Source of the DNA: Planctomycetota bacterium | GTDB taxonomy: Bacteria > Planctomycetota > Phycisphaerae > Phycisphaerales > SM1A02 | DNA: 61,649 nt | Assembly (NCBI GenBank): GCA_014381555.1 | Contig: JACNLO010000075.1 | Coordinates: 1-61,649, forward strand | Direction of reading: 5' to 3' | Part shown: piece after piece, positions 44,937 to 53,974 of the stretch | How the letters are laid out: every line of letters starts with the position of its first letter | Position numbering within the stretch: the first letter of the stretch is position 1 | Program-made: the position numbers and the translations under genes | Notes under the pieces: generated by a model | The model's input: the letters and a program-made list of their open reading frames with translations, nothing else | Database searches by the model: none | Told to the model about the DNA's origin: nothing

Positions 44937-44951
44937 GGGCAATTTTTGCCC
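44937..44951 (-). promoter_or_regulatory. hairpin in the rpsK-rpoA spacer
   Basis: GGGCAA and TTGCCC pair with a 3-nt loop, 33 nt before the rpoA start. On the minus strand it is preceded by a T-rich run. It could tune rpoA output within the operon; weak on its own. Confidence 0.4.
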
Positions 44952-45037
44952 TTCTTAAAAAACGCTTATCTCAGAATCGGATCGTGAAGGACTGCTGGCT
45001 CTCCACGCCCATCTCCAAGGAGCGAACTAATTCTTAT

Positions 45038-45409
45038 TTACACACGTCGTTGCTTCTTTGGACGGCATCCGTTGTGTGGTATTCCTGTGTGATCTTCAAC
45101 AGCAGTTATATTCATTCCATTTTGTTCGAGAGATGTAACCGCTGAATCTCGACCACCACCTGGACCTTTAAGCCGGATTTCAATTTCAGTTACACCCATG
45201 CGGCGGCCTTTTATAGCCACCTTTTCGGCTGCTCTTGCTGCGGCAAATGGTGTTGCCTTGCGAGCACCTTTGAACCCTACAGTGCCTGCAGAATCCCAAC
45301 AAAGGGTTTCGCCACTCAAATCAGTCATCGTGATAATCGTGTTGTTGAATGTTGCTTTGACATGGACGATTGCCTTGCCAATATTTTTTCTAATCTTTTT
45401 CTTAGCCAT
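45038..45409 (-). CDS. rpsK: 30S ribosomal protein S11
   Basis: S11, 123 residues, at the 30S platform. Family marks are A-T-F-N-N-T-I-I-T, G-F-K-G-A-R-K-A-T-P-F-A-A and the end H-N-G-C-R-P-K-K-Q-R-R-V. A 96-bp spacer with two hairpins separates it from rpsM, unlike the short gaps elsewhere in the operon. Confidence 0.97.
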   Translation of the reverse strand: MAKKKIRKNIGKAIVHVKATFNNTIITMTDLSGETLCWDSAGTVGFKGARKATPFAAARAAEKVAIKGRRMGVTEIEIRLKGPGGGRDSAVTSLEQNGMNITAVEDHTGIPHNGCRPKKQRRV

Positions 45410-45433
45410 TATTTTTTCCTTTTACGCTTTTGC

Positions 45434-45498
45434 GATTCCTGAATCTCTGTATTACGCACAGAGGAATCTTGCGAACATAATCGATAGAGTATCGATTA
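45434..45498 (-). promoter_or_regulatory. two hairpins in the rpsM-rpsK spacer
   Basis: TAATCGATA and TATCGATTA (45478-45498) form a perfect 9-bp stem with a 3-nt loop. Next to it, CTCTGT/ACAGAG (45445-45463) sits inside the outer pair GATTC/GAATC (45434-45468). Together they fill most of the 96-nt spacer and would form a structured RNA before rpsK, a fitting place for ribosomal-protein feedback or RNA processing. Confidence 0.55.
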
Positions 45499-45505
45499 CG
45501 CTACT

Positions 45506-45883
45506 TTATCCTTTTACGCCCTTCTTACCAGCAACAGTCTTCTTACGGCCCTTACGTGTACGTGCATTACATCGCGTTCTTTGACCTCTTGTAGGCAAGC
45601 CCTTTCGATGGCGCTCACCACGATACGAACGAATGTCGCGAAGGCGTTGGATATTTTGTTTTACCTGTCGACGGAGTGAACCTTCGACGATTAAATTTGA
45701 ATCAAGATAAAGAGCTATTCGACCAACCTCGTCATCAGTAAGATCACGAGCTTTTGTGTCTGGGTCGATTTTAGAATCTTCTAGAATATCGTCCGCAATC
45801 TTTGGACCAATGCCATAGATATAACGGAGCGAATATCGCACCTTCTTGTTTTCTGGGATGTCTACACCTGCAATACGTGGCAT
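45506..45883 (-). CDS. rpsM: 30S ribosomal protein S13
   Basis: S13, 125 residues, contacts the P-site tRNA and 50S bridge. Begins [10 protein letters not shown] and contains [19 protein letters not shown] and the basic tail R-T-R-K-G-R-K-K. Follows rpmJ by 25 bp. Confidence 0.97.
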   Translation of the reverse strand: MPRIAGVDIPENKKVRYSLRYIYGIGPKIADDILEDSKIDPDTKARDLTDDEVGRIALYLDSNLIVEGSLRRQVKQNIQRLRDIRSYRGERHRKGLPTRGQRTRCNARTRKGRKKTVAGKKGVKG

Positions 45884-45908
45884 ATTAGTTCTCCAATCTC
45901 ATAGGGGT

Positions 45909-46025
45909 TTAGCCCTGACGAGCTTTCAATCGTGGGTTCTTCTTGTTGATAACGTATCGTTTGCCTTTTCGGATGACGATTTGGCAATCTTTTGTTCTTC
46001 GTTTAATACTACTTTTAACTTTCAT
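45909..46025 (-). CDS. rpmJ: 50S ribosomal protein L36 (cysteine-poor form)
   Basis: A 38-residue protein: starts [10 protein letters not shown] and ends [11 protein letters not shown], with R-K-G-K-R-Y-V-I-N in the middle. Only one Cys (position 14) remains of the C-x-x-C...C...H zinc site, so this is the zinc-free type. It lies in the standard place between infA and rpsM. Confidence 0.93.
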   Translation of the reverse strand: MKVKSSIKRRTKDCQIVIRKGKRYVINKKNPRLKARQG

Positions 46026-46052
46026 AATTCTTACCTCTTAATTCTTAGTGAA

Positions 46053-46268
46053 TTAGTGTCTATATGTAATTCGACCTTTAGTCATGTCGTACTGGCTAAT
46101 CTCGACGGTTACTTTGTCGCCGGGTAAAATACGGATGTAAAAACGTCGCATTTTTCCGCTAATGTACGCGAGAATCTCGTGCCCATTCTCAAGTTTAACC
46201 TTAAACCTTGCATCAGGTAAGGCCTCAACAACTTCAGCTTCGAGTGTGATTTTTTCTTCTTTAGCCAT
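46053..46268 (-). CDS. infA: translation initiation factor IF-1
   Basis: 71 residues, an OB fold that binds the A site during initiation. [24 protein letters not shown] and G-D-K-V-T-V-E-I match the family. It follows secY by 11 bp; adk and map, often between them, are missing. Confidence 0.96.
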   Translation of the reverse strand: MAKEEKITLEAEVVEALPDARFKVKLENGHEILAYISGKMRRFYIRILPGDKVTVEISQYDMTKGRITYRH

Positions 46269-46279
46269 TCGATTATTGT

Positions 46280-47701
46280 CTATGCTCCACTTGTTCTCCT
46301 AGATATCCCACCAGTTCGTGTTTTAACTGATGAGTCGTAAAATCCTTTGTAATTTCGCATGAGTAAGTTTGCTTCAACTCGTTGAATTAAATCAAGACCG
46401 ACACTCACAACAATTAACAAACCTGTTCCACCGAGGAAGCTTGATACAAAGAACGGGATTTGCATTTCTTTTGATACGATTGACGGGATAACAGCAATTA
46501 CTGCCAAGAATCCTGCACCAACATACGTAATTCGTTCAACGACTGTTTCTAAATATTCTGCAGTCCTTGGACCAGGTCTCAAGCCAGGGATAAAGCTTCC
46601 ATTGTCCCGAAGTTGCCTTGCCATGTCTTCGGGACTGAAGACAATAGTCGTCCAAAAATAACTAAAAAAGTAAATCAAAATAATCTCAAGCACTATGTAA
46701 GGATATTCACCCATCTGGAAATTACTGTTTAAGAATGATGTTGTTGCTAACCACCAACTAGATGGATCTGGTGAGGCGGACGCTGCTGATTGAAGGTATC
46801 CAAAGAAAGCTGATGGAAAAATCAGGAGTGAACTCGCGAAAATAATGGGCATAACACCTGCGTGATTTACCCGGAGAGGTAAGTAGTGCCTTGCACCACC
46901 ATATGTTTTTCGACCACGAGTATGACGGGCTTGTTGAATGGGAATCCGTCTTTGTGCTACGGTAATAAGAATTGCGCCTGCAACAACAAAGATAAATGCT
47001 CCAATGAGGAACAAGACTCCAATGATGCCTATATTGCTTCCTGCGGATTGTTGCGATGTACTAAAGTTATCCCAAACCCATGTAAGGGCTTGAGGCATTC
47101 GGGCAATAATGCCGGCGGTCAAAATTAAGGAAACGCCATTCCCGATTCCGTATTTATCGATTTGTTCGCCGAGCCACATCAAGAAAACACTACCTGCAGT
47201 AAGTGCTGTAACGCCGGCAAGATAGAAGACTATCATTCCGCCTGGATTTAAGAACTCTGGTCTAATTAGTCCTTGACTAGCAATAAACTTCAACCACATC
47301 ATTGCTTGGATGAAACACATTGCAACAGTGGCATATCGTGTCCATTCTGTGATTTTTGCTTGCCCTGAAGCACCCTCTCTCTTGAGTTCTTGCAAGCGAG
47401 GCATCACTGATTGCAATAGTTGGAAAATAATGGAAGCCGTGATGTACGGCATAATTCCTAAACCAAAGATGGTTGATTGAGAAAACGAACCACCAGAGAA
47501 AATTGAAGCGTAATCAAGGAATTTTCCCCACCCGCTTGAGCTTTCGGTTGCTTTTTGGGCTGCTTCGACCATCTGCTGCTGGTTTACGCCTGCAAGTGGA
47601 ATCCAGAAGCCAATGCGATAAATTGCAATCATCGTCATAGTGAAGAACACACGATTTCGCAGTTCTGCAATTCTGAAAATGTTAATGATGGCTTGAATCA
47701 T
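46280..47701 (-). CDS. secY: protein translocase subunit SecY
   Basis: The channel of the Sec translocon, 473 residues with ten membrane segments. Marks: [11 protein letters not shown] at the first segment, [10 protein letters not shown] near residue 83, I-G-N-G-V-S-L-I-L near 186 and the late [10 protein letters not shown] loop. In the usual place after rplO. Confidence 0.97.
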   Translation of the reverse strand: MIQAIINIFRIAELRNRVFFTMTMIAIYRIGFWIPLAGVNQQQMVEAAQKATESSSGWGKFLDYASIFSGGSFSQSTIFGLGIMPYITASIIFQLLQSVMPRLQELKREGASGQAKITEWTRYATVAMCFIQAMMWLKFIASQGLIRPEFLNPGGMIVFYLAGVTALTAGSVFLMWLGEQIDKYGIGNGVSLILTAGIIARMPQALTWVWDNFSTSQQSAGSNIGIIGVLFLIGAFIFVVAGAILITVAQRRIPIQQARHTRGRKTYGGARHYLPLRVNHAGVMPIIFASSLLIFPSAFFGYLQSAASASPDPSSWWLATTSFLNSNFQMGEYPYIVLEIILIYFFSYFWTTIVFSPEDMARQLRDNGSFIPGLRPGPRTAEYLETVVERITYVGAGFLAVIAVIPSIVSKEMQIPFFVSSFLGGTGLLIVVSVGLDLIQRVEANLLMRNYKGFYDSSVKTRTGGISRRTSGA

Positions 47702-47722
47702 TAGGGTGTAGTCCTACTCACT

Positions 47723-48298
47723 TTATTCTTCTTCTGATGACTCGGTTGGTTGAGTTTCAGTTTTATCTTCTACGATTGTTTCTGGTTTTTCTTCTTTCGC
47801 GTCTGGCTTTGTTTTTGTTTTAGCAGGCCATGCACGTTTCCATTTTTTCTTCTCGATTACAGTTGCGCTTCCGCCAGCTGCTTCAATTTTCTTCACAGCT
47901 GAAGCAGAAAACTTATCTGCAGTGATATTGAGTGCAATGGCAATGTCGCCTTGCCCAAGAATTTTTACAGGGTTGTTGAAGTTTCGAATTAAACCTGCTT
48001 CAACAAGCGCGGAAGCATCAACAGTTGCGCCTTTTTTAAACCTGTCAGCGATCGAAGCAAGATTAACAATGTGGTAGACAGTTTTAAAGTCCGCATTGGT
48101 AAAACCACGCTTTGGGATACGCCTAAAATATTGCATTTGGCCACCCTCAAACGCTGGACGTCTTGAGAAACCAGAACGCGAATGGGCACCCTTATGTCCA
48201 CGACCACTTGTCTTACCAGAGCCACTACCATGTCCGCGTCCAATCCGTTTTCGGGATTTGTACTTGCCTGCTTTTTCAGTTATTTCATGAATCATCAT
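47723..48298 (-). CDS. rplO: 50S ribosomal protein L15 with acidic tail
   Basis: L15, 191 residues. G-R-G-H-G-S-G-S-G-K-T-S-G-R-G-H-K-G near the N-terminus is diagnostic. The last 35 residues or so are Glu/Thr/Lys-rich and beyond the family norm. ATG 48298 is supported by GGAG 10 nt upstream. rpmD (L30), normally between rpsE and rplO, is absent; only 30 bp separate the two genes. Confidence 0.95.
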   Translation of the reverse strand: MMIHEITEKAGKYKSRKRIGRGHGSGSGKTSGRGHKGAHSRSGFSRRPAFEGGQMQYFRRIPKRGFTNADFKTVYHIVNLASIADRFKKGATVDASALVEAGLIRNFNNPVKILGQGDIAIALNITADKFSASAVKKIEAAGGSATVIEKKKWKRAWPAKTKTKPDAKEEKPETIVEDKTETQPTESSEEE

Positions 48299-48328
48299 GA
48301 CGTTTAATCTCCAAATCAAAGAACGACG

Positions 48329-48925
48329 TTATGTAGTCGCTTCCTTGGTACTCACTTCAGTTTTTTCATCATTCGCACTATCTTCTACAACAACACTTGG
48401 TACCGCTTCGTGCGATTGTTCCGTATGTGTTTTTTCAATTTCAACCTTGCGGAGTAATTGAACGGTTTCACGATTACGCAATTGGCGAAGACCATCAATA
48501 ACCGCTTTTGACAAGTTCTTATTATTTGTTGAACCATATGCCTTGGATAGACAATCTTGAACACCAACAAGATCAAGAACTGCGCGAACTGCTGCACCTG
48601 CGATAACACCTGTACCTGGTGATGCTGGAACAAGCCGAACGCTACATGCACCAAATCGTCCTGTTACTTCATGAGGGATGGTTGTTCCTGTTAAAGGGAA
48701 CTCACGCATTTCTCGCTTTGCTTTCTTTTGAGCTTTCTCAATAGCATTTGGAACTTGGTTAGCTTTTCCATACCCAAGACCAACACGACCCTGTCTGTCA
48801 CCACAGACAACCATCGCAGAAAAACTAAAACGGCGACCACCTTTAACGGTTGCAGCAGTTCGGTAAACGCCAACCGTGTTCGTGTCAACGCCACCTCTAT
48901 CATCATCATATTGTTTATTCATCAT
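48329..48925 (-). CDS. rpsE: 30S ribosomal protein S5 with acidic tail
   Basis: S5, 198 residues, at the mRNA entry site. [21 protein letters not shown] and the [11 protein letters not shown] loop are intact. A tail of about 35 residues rich in Glu, Ser, Thr and Val follows the normal end. Confidence 0.96.
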   Translation of the reverse strand: MMNKQYDDDRGGVDTNTVGVYRTAATVKGGRRFSFSAMVVCGDRQGRVGLGYGKANQVPNAIEKAQKKAKREMREFPLTGTTIPHEVTGRFGACSVRLVPASPGTGVIAGAAVRAVLDLVGVQDCLSKAYGSTNNKNLSKAVIDGLRQLRNRETVQLLRKVEIEKTHTEQSHEAVPSVVVEDSANDEKTEVSTKEATT

Positions 48926-48943
48926 ATATAACTATCCTGTTCG

Positions 48944-49306
48944 TCAGAACTTTAATCCTGCTTCACGAGCGCTTTCTGCGAGTGCTTTTATTCGACCATG
49001 AAAACGGTATCCATTTCGATCAAAGATGACATTTTCAACGCCTGCCTTCTTTGCTTTTTTTGCGATGCGTGCCCCGATTTCTTTTGCAGCAGTGCAATTA
49101 CTACCAGCTTCTACTTTTCCGTCTTTTTCAATCGTTGACGCAGAGCAAATCGTGCGACCCGATGTGTCATCAATAACTTGGGCGTATGTATTCTTGCCAC
49201 TTCGAGTCACTGACAAACGTGGGCGAGATGGTGTTCCGAAGATATTCTTCCTAACACTTCGCTTACGCCTTGTGTATCTTTTAATTCTTGATGTAATTCG
49301 ATTCAT
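48944..49306 (-). CDS. rplR: 50S ribosomal protein L18
   Basis: L18, 120 residues, binds 5S rRNA. F-G-T-P-S-R-P-R-L-S-V-T-R-S, A-A-K-E-I-G-A-R-I-A and the end Y-R-F-H-G-R-I-K-A-L-A-E-S-A-R match the family. Standard position between rplF and rpsE. Confidence 0.97.
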   Translation of the reverse strand: MNRITSRIKRYTRRKRSVRKNIFGTPSRPRLSVTRSGKNTYAQVIDDTSGRTICSASTIEKDGKVEAGSNCTAAKEIGARIAKKAKKAGVENVIFDRNGYRFHGRIKALAESAREAGLKF

Positions 49307-49337
49307 CGTTATGTTCCTTGGTCGTACCTAATTGCGT

Positions 49338-49892
49338 TTAAACGCCAAATGCTTTCCCTGCCTTACGAATAATGATTTCATCGTGATACATGATGCCTTT
49401 GCCGTTGTATGGCTCTGGCTCACGTTTCGATCTGATTACTGCTGCAAACTGACCAACAGCTTGCTTGTCTGCTCCAGTAATAGTGATTTCAGTATCCTTT
49501 TCAATTTCAAACGTTACACCATCTGGTGCTTGAATATCAACAGTGTGGCAGTAGCCGATACTAAGAACAATTGTTTGTCCTTGCGCTTTTGCGTTCCAAC
49601 CAACACCTACTATTTTCAACTTCTTCGTGAAGCCCTTTGTGACACCTTCAACCATATTGTTAATACGGCTACGGGTTGTACCCCATAATGCTCTCGCTTG
49701 GCGTGTAACCTCTGCGCCTTCAGCAATCACACAATTAATCAAACCATCATCGAATTTCACATCCACTTCACTGCGCCAATCAAATGAGAGGTTTCCTTTT
49801 GGACCCTTTACACCGATCGAGCGATCGTTCGTGTTGAGATTTACCTCAACACCTGATGGAACTGCAATTGATTGTTTACCTATTCGTGACAT
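49338..49892 (-). CDS. rplF: 50S ribosomal protein L6
   Basis: L6, 184 residues, near the factor-binding site. M-S-R-I-G-K-Q-S-I-A-V-P-S-G-V at the start, V-E-G-V-T-K-G-F in the middle, and the C-terminal P-E-P-Y-N-G-K-G-I-M-Y loop. Position standard. Confidence 0.97.
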   Translation of the reverse strand: MSRIGKQSIAVPSGVEVNLNTNDRSIGVKGPKGNLSFDWRSEVDVKFDDGLINCVIAEGAEVTRQARALWGTTRSRINNMVEGVTKGFTKKLKIVGVGWNAKAQGQTIVLSIGYCHTVDIQAPDGVTFEIEKDTEITITGADKQAVGQFAAVIRSKREPEPYNGKGIMYHDEIIIRKAGKAFGV

Positions 49893-49911
49893 AATCTAGT
49901 CCTCTTTCGCC

Positions 49912-50310
49912 TTACTCGACTGTGGCAACAATTTCGCCACCAACATTTTCCTTACGGCATTTACGATCACTCATAATGCCACTACTTGTTGAAACAATCG
50001 CAATGCCAAGACCACCAAGAGGACGTGGAAGATCTTCCACACTTCGGTAGACCCTGCATCCGGGTTTGGACTCGCGCTTGATTGAGTTAATTACTTTTTC
50101 GCCTCGCTCACCGTAACGAAGATGAACGTCAAGTCTCCCTTGACGACCATCATCTATAACTTCAAAACTGTTAATGAAGCCCTCGTCAACGAGAACTTGC
50201 GCAACTCCGCGGTTTAACTTGTTATTAAGACAAGAAACGGTAGGTGCGTGATTCCTCACTGCGTTTCGAACACGTGTGAGCATATCGGCTGTTAGATCTT
50301 GTTGTGACAT
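49912..50310 (-). CDS. rpsH: 30S ribosomal protein S8
   Basis: S8, 132 residues, a central-domain binder and in many bacteria the repressor of the spc operon. D-M-L-T-R-V-R-N-A near the start and G-I-A-I-V-S-T-S-S-G-I-M-S-D near the end are diagnostic. ATG 50310 matches the family start; the frame opens further upstream. Confidence 0.96.
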   Translation of the reverse strand: MSQQDLTADMLTRVRNAVRNHAPTVSCLNNKLNRGVAQVLVDEGFINSFEVIDDGRQGRLDVHLRYGERGEKVINSIKRESKPGCRVYRSVEDLPRPLGGLGIAIVSTSSGIMSDRKCRKENVGGEIVATVE

Positions 50311-50362
50311 ATATTTACTCCATACATAGCTTGTTTCTGAGCCATGCAATATCTTCTCTGAT

Positions 50363-50548
50363 TTACCAACTTGCCTTACGCATTCCAGGAATTTTGCCTT
50401 CCAACGCTAATTGGCGAAGCATGATTCGGCTGATGCCAAATTTTCGGTAGACACCACGACCACGACCAGTGATCTGACATCGGTTTTTCTTGCGAGTTGA
50501 GAACTTTGGTTCTCGTTTCATTTGTTCAAATACACGTTTACTTGCCAT
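50363..50548 (-). CDS. rpsN: 30S ribosomal protein S14, short zinc-free form
   Basis: S14, 61 residues, the short type that usually has a C-x-x-C...C-x-x-C site. Here only [19 protein letters not shown] remains: one Cys, the other three positions filled by T, I/S and L. The zinc site is therefore lost. Confidence 0.95.
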   Translation of the reverse strand: MASKRVFEQMKREPKFSTRKKNRCQITGRGRGVYRKFGISRIMLRQLALEGKIPGMRKASW

Positions 50549-50557
50549 GTTCGTTCC

Positions 50558-51136
50558 TTATTCCTCGTCTCGTACAAAAGGCATACCGAGTTCTTTTAAA
50601 ACATATTTGCTCAAGTCTGGATTTGAGTTCTCAAATACGATATTGATGTTCATTCCGTGGGAGAAGTTCACTTCAGCCATGTTGATTTCTGGCCACACTG
50701 CTTGTTCTGTTAAACCCATCGAATAATTCCCCGCTTGGTCAAAAGCAGTGTCCTTTAACCCTCTAAAGTCTTTAATTCGCGGAATTGCTAATGAAATTAA
50801 TCGATCTAGAAAGTGCCACATGTGATCCCCTCGCATAGTCACCATGAATGCTGATGGAGCACCCTCACGAACTTTAAAGTTCGCGACTGATTTCTTCGCC
50901 ATCAACATGATTGGCTTTTGCCCTGAGATAGTGCTCAATGTTGAAATCACAGTATCGCGAATTTCTGGTTTAAGCTTTTGGTTATCAAGGAATCGGCCAA
51001 TGCCAACATTCACGGTAATCTTGGCAAGCTTTGGAGCTCTACTAACATTACCCAACTTAAATTCCTTAAGTACATTTGATTTAACTTCGTCGTTATAACG
51101 AGTTTGCAATCTTGGTTTGTCAATTGTTGCGGTCAT
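50558..51136 (-). CDS. rplE: 50S ribosomal protein L5
   Basis: L5, 192 residues, binds 5S rRNA and contacts P-site tRNA. V-P-K/A-P-K-L-A-K-I-T-V-N-V-G-I-G near residue 33, R-G-D-H-M-W-H-F-L-D-R-L, and the Y-S-M-G-L-T-E-Q segment match. Four bases from rplX. Confidence 0.96.
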   Translation of the reverse strand: MTATIDKPRLQTRYNDEVKSNVLKEFKLGNVSRAPKLAKITVNVGIGRFLDNQKLKPEIRDTVISTLSTISGQKPIMLMAKKSVANFKVREGAPSAFMVTMRGDHMWHFLDRLISLAIPRIKDFRGLKDTAFDQAGNYSMGLTEQAVWPEINMAEVNFSHGMNINIVFENSNPDLSKYVLKELGMPFVRDEE

Positions 51137-51140
51137 GGCT

Positions 51141-51509
51141 TTACTTTCCTTTGCCTCTTGCGTCTGCTGAGTGAATCTCGCAAATGACTTTCTCTACCTT
51201 TTTGCCTTTATCATCTCGAACGAGGCCAATTCGTACTTTTGCGCCATTTTTTTGAGTTTCATAACGGACTCTTGCTGGTTTGCCATCAACTTCTGGGCTT
51301 ACATTGCTCATGTGGATTGACATTTCCTGCTTAATCACGCCGCCATTTGGATTAGCTTGGGATGGTTTAATGTTCTTTGAACGAACATTAACTCCCTTCA
51401 CAATGACACGGTCCTTCTTCGTGAGAACACGGAGAACCTCGCCGACAGCACCCTTATCATTGCCTGCGGTTACTACTACTTTATCGCCTTTACGGATATG
51501 CCTAGGCAT
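51141..51509 (-). CDS. rplX: 50S ribosomal protein L24
   Basis: L24, 122 residues, an early assembly protein. The KOW motif is H-I-R-K-G-D-K-V-V-V-T-A-G-N-D-K-G near the start, followed by V-K-G-V-N-V-R-S-K-N-I-K-P. The start overlaps the rplN stop as TAATG. Confidence 0.96.
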   Translation of the reverse strand: MPRHIRKGDKVVVTAGNDKGAVGEVLRVLTKKDRVIVKGVNVRSKNIKPSQANPNGGVIKQEMSIHMSNVSPEVDGKPARVRYETQKNGAKVRIGLVRDDKGKKVEKVICEIHSADARGKGK

Positions 51510-51895
51510 TACACCACCTCCGATGCAAGTGAAACTATTTTCATGTAATTCTTTTCGCGAAGTTCACGAGCAACAGCGCCAAAAATACGTGTACCAGTTG
51601 GGTTCATATCTTCATTGAGTAAAACGCAAGCATTTGAGTCGAATCTAACATATGAACCGTCAGTTCGTCGTGTTGGATATTTCGTTCGTACAATAACTGC
51701 ACGAATTTTGTCGCCTGACTTTACCTGAGAATTTGGCAATGCCTTTTTTACAGCACATACAACACGATCGCCAACACCCGCAGTACGCCGAGTATATTTG
51801 CCACGAGCAGTTGAGCCGCCAAGGACACTAATCACTAGCACCTCTTTTGCTCCGCTGTTGTCAGCAACTTCTAATCTAGATTCTTTTTGGATCAT
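51509..51895 (-). CDS. rplN: 50S ribosomal protein L14
   Basis: L14, 128 residues, at the 30S interface. [17 protein letters not shown] at the start, [10 protein letters not shown], and [11 protein letters not shown] near the end. TAATG overlap with rplX. Confidence 0.97.
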   Translation of the reverse strand: MIQKESRLEVADNSGAKEVLVISVLGGSTARGKYTRRTAGVGDRVVCAVKKALPNSQVKSGDKIRAVIVRTKYPTRRTDGSYVRFDSNACVLLNEDMNPTGTRIFGAVARELREKNYMKIVSLASEVV

Positions 51896-51919
51896 CGATC
51901 TGTTCCTTTATCAACTGCG

Positions 51920-52198
51920 TTAAACAATCGCAGCCTCAACAACGCGGGTTACGACCCACGATTTTGTTTTTGAAATAGGCCTACACTCAGCAATTTCAAC
52001 CTTATCTCCAAGGTTGACTTCATTATTTGCATCATGTGCTTGAATTTGAGTACGTTTCCGTACGTACTTTCCATACTTAGGGTGCTTCACGGAAAATTGA
52101 ATTTCCACTTTGCAGCTTTTATCTCGAGAGTCTGATGTTACAACACCAACTTTTCGAGATGCATTTTCTGGAATAATTATTTCTTTTAAGTGGCTCAT
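51920..52198 (-). CDS. rpsQ: 30S ribosomal protein S17
   Basis: S17, 92 residues, an OB-fold primary binder. [24 protein letters not shown], and [18 protein letters not shown] are diagnostic. Confidence 0.96.
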   Translation of the reverse strand: MSHLKEIIIPENASRKVGVVTSDSRDKSCKVEIQFSVKHPKYGKYVRKRTQIQAHDANNEVNLGDKVEIAECRPISKTKSWVVTRVVEAAIV

Positions 52199-52210
52199 AG
52201 TTGGTACCTC

Positions 52211-52414
52211 TTATGCCTTCCCTGTTCTTTTGCTCCGCACAGTTTGCTCAGTTAGCAAACGAGCAATGTCTTTGCGGATTTTTTTGTATTGGGAAGTATC
52301 TTGGATTTTTTCCGTTACGCCTTGTGTCATAAGTTCGAAGCGCTTCTTACGAAGGTTGTCTACTTCGATTGCTAGTTCTTCATCGCCTAGTTTGTGAACT
52401 GCTTTCGCTTTCAT
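52211..52414 (-). CDS. rpmC: 50S ribosomal protein L29
   Basis: L29, 67 residues, two helices near the tunnel exit. L-R-K-K-R-F-E-L-M-T-Q-G and K-I-R-K-D-I-A-R-L-L-T-E fit the family. Lies between rplP and rpsQ as usual. Confidence 0.93.
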   Translation of the reverse strand: MKAKAVHKLGDEELAIEVDNLRKKRFELMTQGVTEKIQDTSQYKKIRKDIARLLTEQTVRSKRTGKA

Positions 52415-52434
52415 ATCTTCATTCCTTCTTCTGG

Positions 52435-52450
52435 TAACGCAACCGCGTTA
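52435..52450 (-). other. small hairpin at the rplP stop
   Basis: TAACGC and GCGTTA pair with a 4-nt loop; the right arm contains the rplP stop codon. Possible pausing or processing site between rplP and rpmC. Confidence 0.35.
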
Positions 52451-52867
52451 GACAGAGAGTCTCCGACCTACAAACCGGCAACGCACCGGCATTTTGTGTG
52501 CAACCCGAGCCATTGCCTGCTTGGCCATTTCTTCGGGTACTCCACTTATTTCAAAAAGGATTGTCCCTGGTTTAACGCGAGATGCCCAGAAATCTGTATC
52601 TGCTTTCCCTTTACCCATCCGGGTTTCAAGTGGTTTCTTAGAAATTGGTTTGTCTGGGAAAATCCTAATGACAACCTTACCTTGTCGGCGAAGGAAGTGT
52701 TGCGCTGCAATACGCCCAGCTTCGATTTGCCTAGCTGAAACCCAATGGGTATCCAACGATTGCAACCCATACTCACCAAATGCTACGTAGTTTCCTCGTG
52801 TAGCATTGCCTTTCATCTTCCCGCGCATTTGTTTGCGGAACTTAATTCGTTTTGGCATCCGTGGCAT
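52448..52867 (-). CDS. rplP: 50S ribosomal protein L16
   Basis: L16, 139 residues, near the A site. M-P-R-M-P-K-R-I-K-F-R-K-Q, A-F-G-E-Y-G-L-Q-S-L-D, and R-I-F-P-D-K-P-I-S-K-K-P-L-E-T-R-M-G match closely. Confidence 0.97.
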   Translation of the reverse strand: MPRMPKRIKFRKQMRGKMKGNATRGNYVAFGEYGLQSLDTHWVSARQIEAGRIAAQHFLRRQGKVVIRIFPDKPISKKPLETRMGKGKADTDFWASRVKPGTILFEISGVPEEMAKQAMARVAHKMPVRCRFVGRRLSV

Positions 52868-52887
52868 CGGACAATCTCCTTACAACA

Positions 52888-52906
52888 GTTCGGTACTTAG
52901 CCGAAC
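52888..52906 (-). other. small hairpin in the rpsC-rplP spacer
   Basis: GTTCGG and CCGAAC pair over 6 bp with a 7-nt loop in the 52-bp spacer between rpsC and rplP. Possible RNA processing or pausing site. Confidence 0.35.
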
Positions 52907-52919
52907 ATAAATACTTTCG

Positions 52920-53624
52920 TTAACGACGACCTCGAGCACGACCTCGAGCACCGGCTGCTCGTGAGTCTGTTTGCTCTTCTTCTGCGTCTGTGTACATACC
53001 CTTATAAATCCAAACCTTCACTCCAATAATTCCGTAGGTTGTTTCAGCGTGGACAATTGCGTAATCAACATTTGCTTGTAGGGTAGATAGTGGAATTGAA
53101 CCCTCACGCACAACAAACTTCCGAGCCATTTCAGCACCACCTAGACGACCAGAAATTTGAATTCTGATTCCCCTTGCACCATGCTGCATTGCGGATTCTG
53201 CACGTTGCTTAAGCATGCGTCTAAAGTTACCGCGTTTTCGCATCTGCTCACCAACTGCCTCAGCAATCAAACAAGCATCAGTGTCAGGGTTCATTACTTC
53301 CATAATCTTGACTTGGGCTTTGCGACCAGTCATTACTTGAAGATCTGCAACAAGCTTATCAATTTCCGATCCCTTTGGACCCACAACAAGACCGGGTCGT
53401 GCTGTCTTTACGATGACTGTTAACTCTTCACGAGTTCGTTCAATCAAAATATCTGAAACAGCAGCGAACGGTGGCGTGCGATTAAGACGTTTATCGACAA
53501 ACTCACGAATGCGGTAATCTTCAACTAGCAACTCAGCAAAGAGTGCTTTTGGTGCGTACCAACGTGACTTGTGCCCTTCGGTTATACCGACACGAAATCC
53601 AAATGGTTGAACTTTTTGTCCCAT
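52920..53624 (-). CDS. rpsC: 30S ribosomal protein S3
   Basis: S3, 234 residues, at the mRNA entry tunnel. M-G-Q-K-V-Q-P-F-G-F-R-V-G at the start, a KH motif V-V-G-P-K-G-S-E-I near residue 75, and M-R-K-R-G-N-F-R-R-M-L-K later. The tail is Arg/Gly/Ala-rich. The start overlaps the rplV stop (TAATG). Confidence 0.97.
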   Translation of the reverse strand: MGQKVQPFGFRVGITEGHKSRWYAPKALFAELLVEDYRIREFVDKRLNRTPPFAAVSDILIERTREELTVIVKTARPGLVVGPKGSEIDKLVADLQVMTGRKAQVKIMEVMNPDTDACLIAEAVGEQMRKRGNFRRMLKQRAESAMQHGARGIRIQISGRLGGAEMARKFVVREGSIPLSTLQANVDYAIVHAETTYGIIGVKVWIYKGMYTDAEEEQTDSRAAGARGRARGRR

Positions 53625-53956
53625 TATTTTTTCTCTCCAACAGCAATGATGAGGTGACTCGTCGGCTTGTGGATTGGGTGGGCTCGCCCACGATCCTTCG
53701 GACGCCATCGTTTAATTACAGAGCCCTCATCAACCCGTGACTCGGAAACATATAGTGATGAAACATCTGCATCTTGCTCTTCAGCATTTGCGATAGCACT
53801 ATTAAGAACTGATTTAAAATACCACGCCGCTCGCTTCTTGGAGAATTCCAATTGAGAGAGTGCGTCGTCTATTCGTTTTCCACGAATCAAATCTGCGACA
53901 AGACGCGCCTTTCGCGGTGAGATTCGAGCATATTTATGTGTTGCTTTGTATGTCAT
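53624..53956 (-). CDS. rplV: 50S ribosomal protein L22
   Basis: L22, 110 residues, whose hairpin lines the exit tunnel. R-I-S-P-R-K-A-R-L-V-A-D-L-I-R-G near the start and R-W-R-P-K-D-R-G-R-A-H-P-I in the hairpin are diagnostic. ATG 53956 fits the family; a TTG further up opens the frame. Confidence 0.96.
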   Translation of the reverse strand: MTYKATHKYARISPRKARLVADLIRGKRIDDALSQLEFSKKRAAWYFKSVLNSAIANAEEQDADVSSLYVSESRVDEGSVIKRWRPKDRGRAHPIHKPTSHLIIAVGEKK

Positions 53957-53974
53957 GGGTACTGCCTTCAAGCG

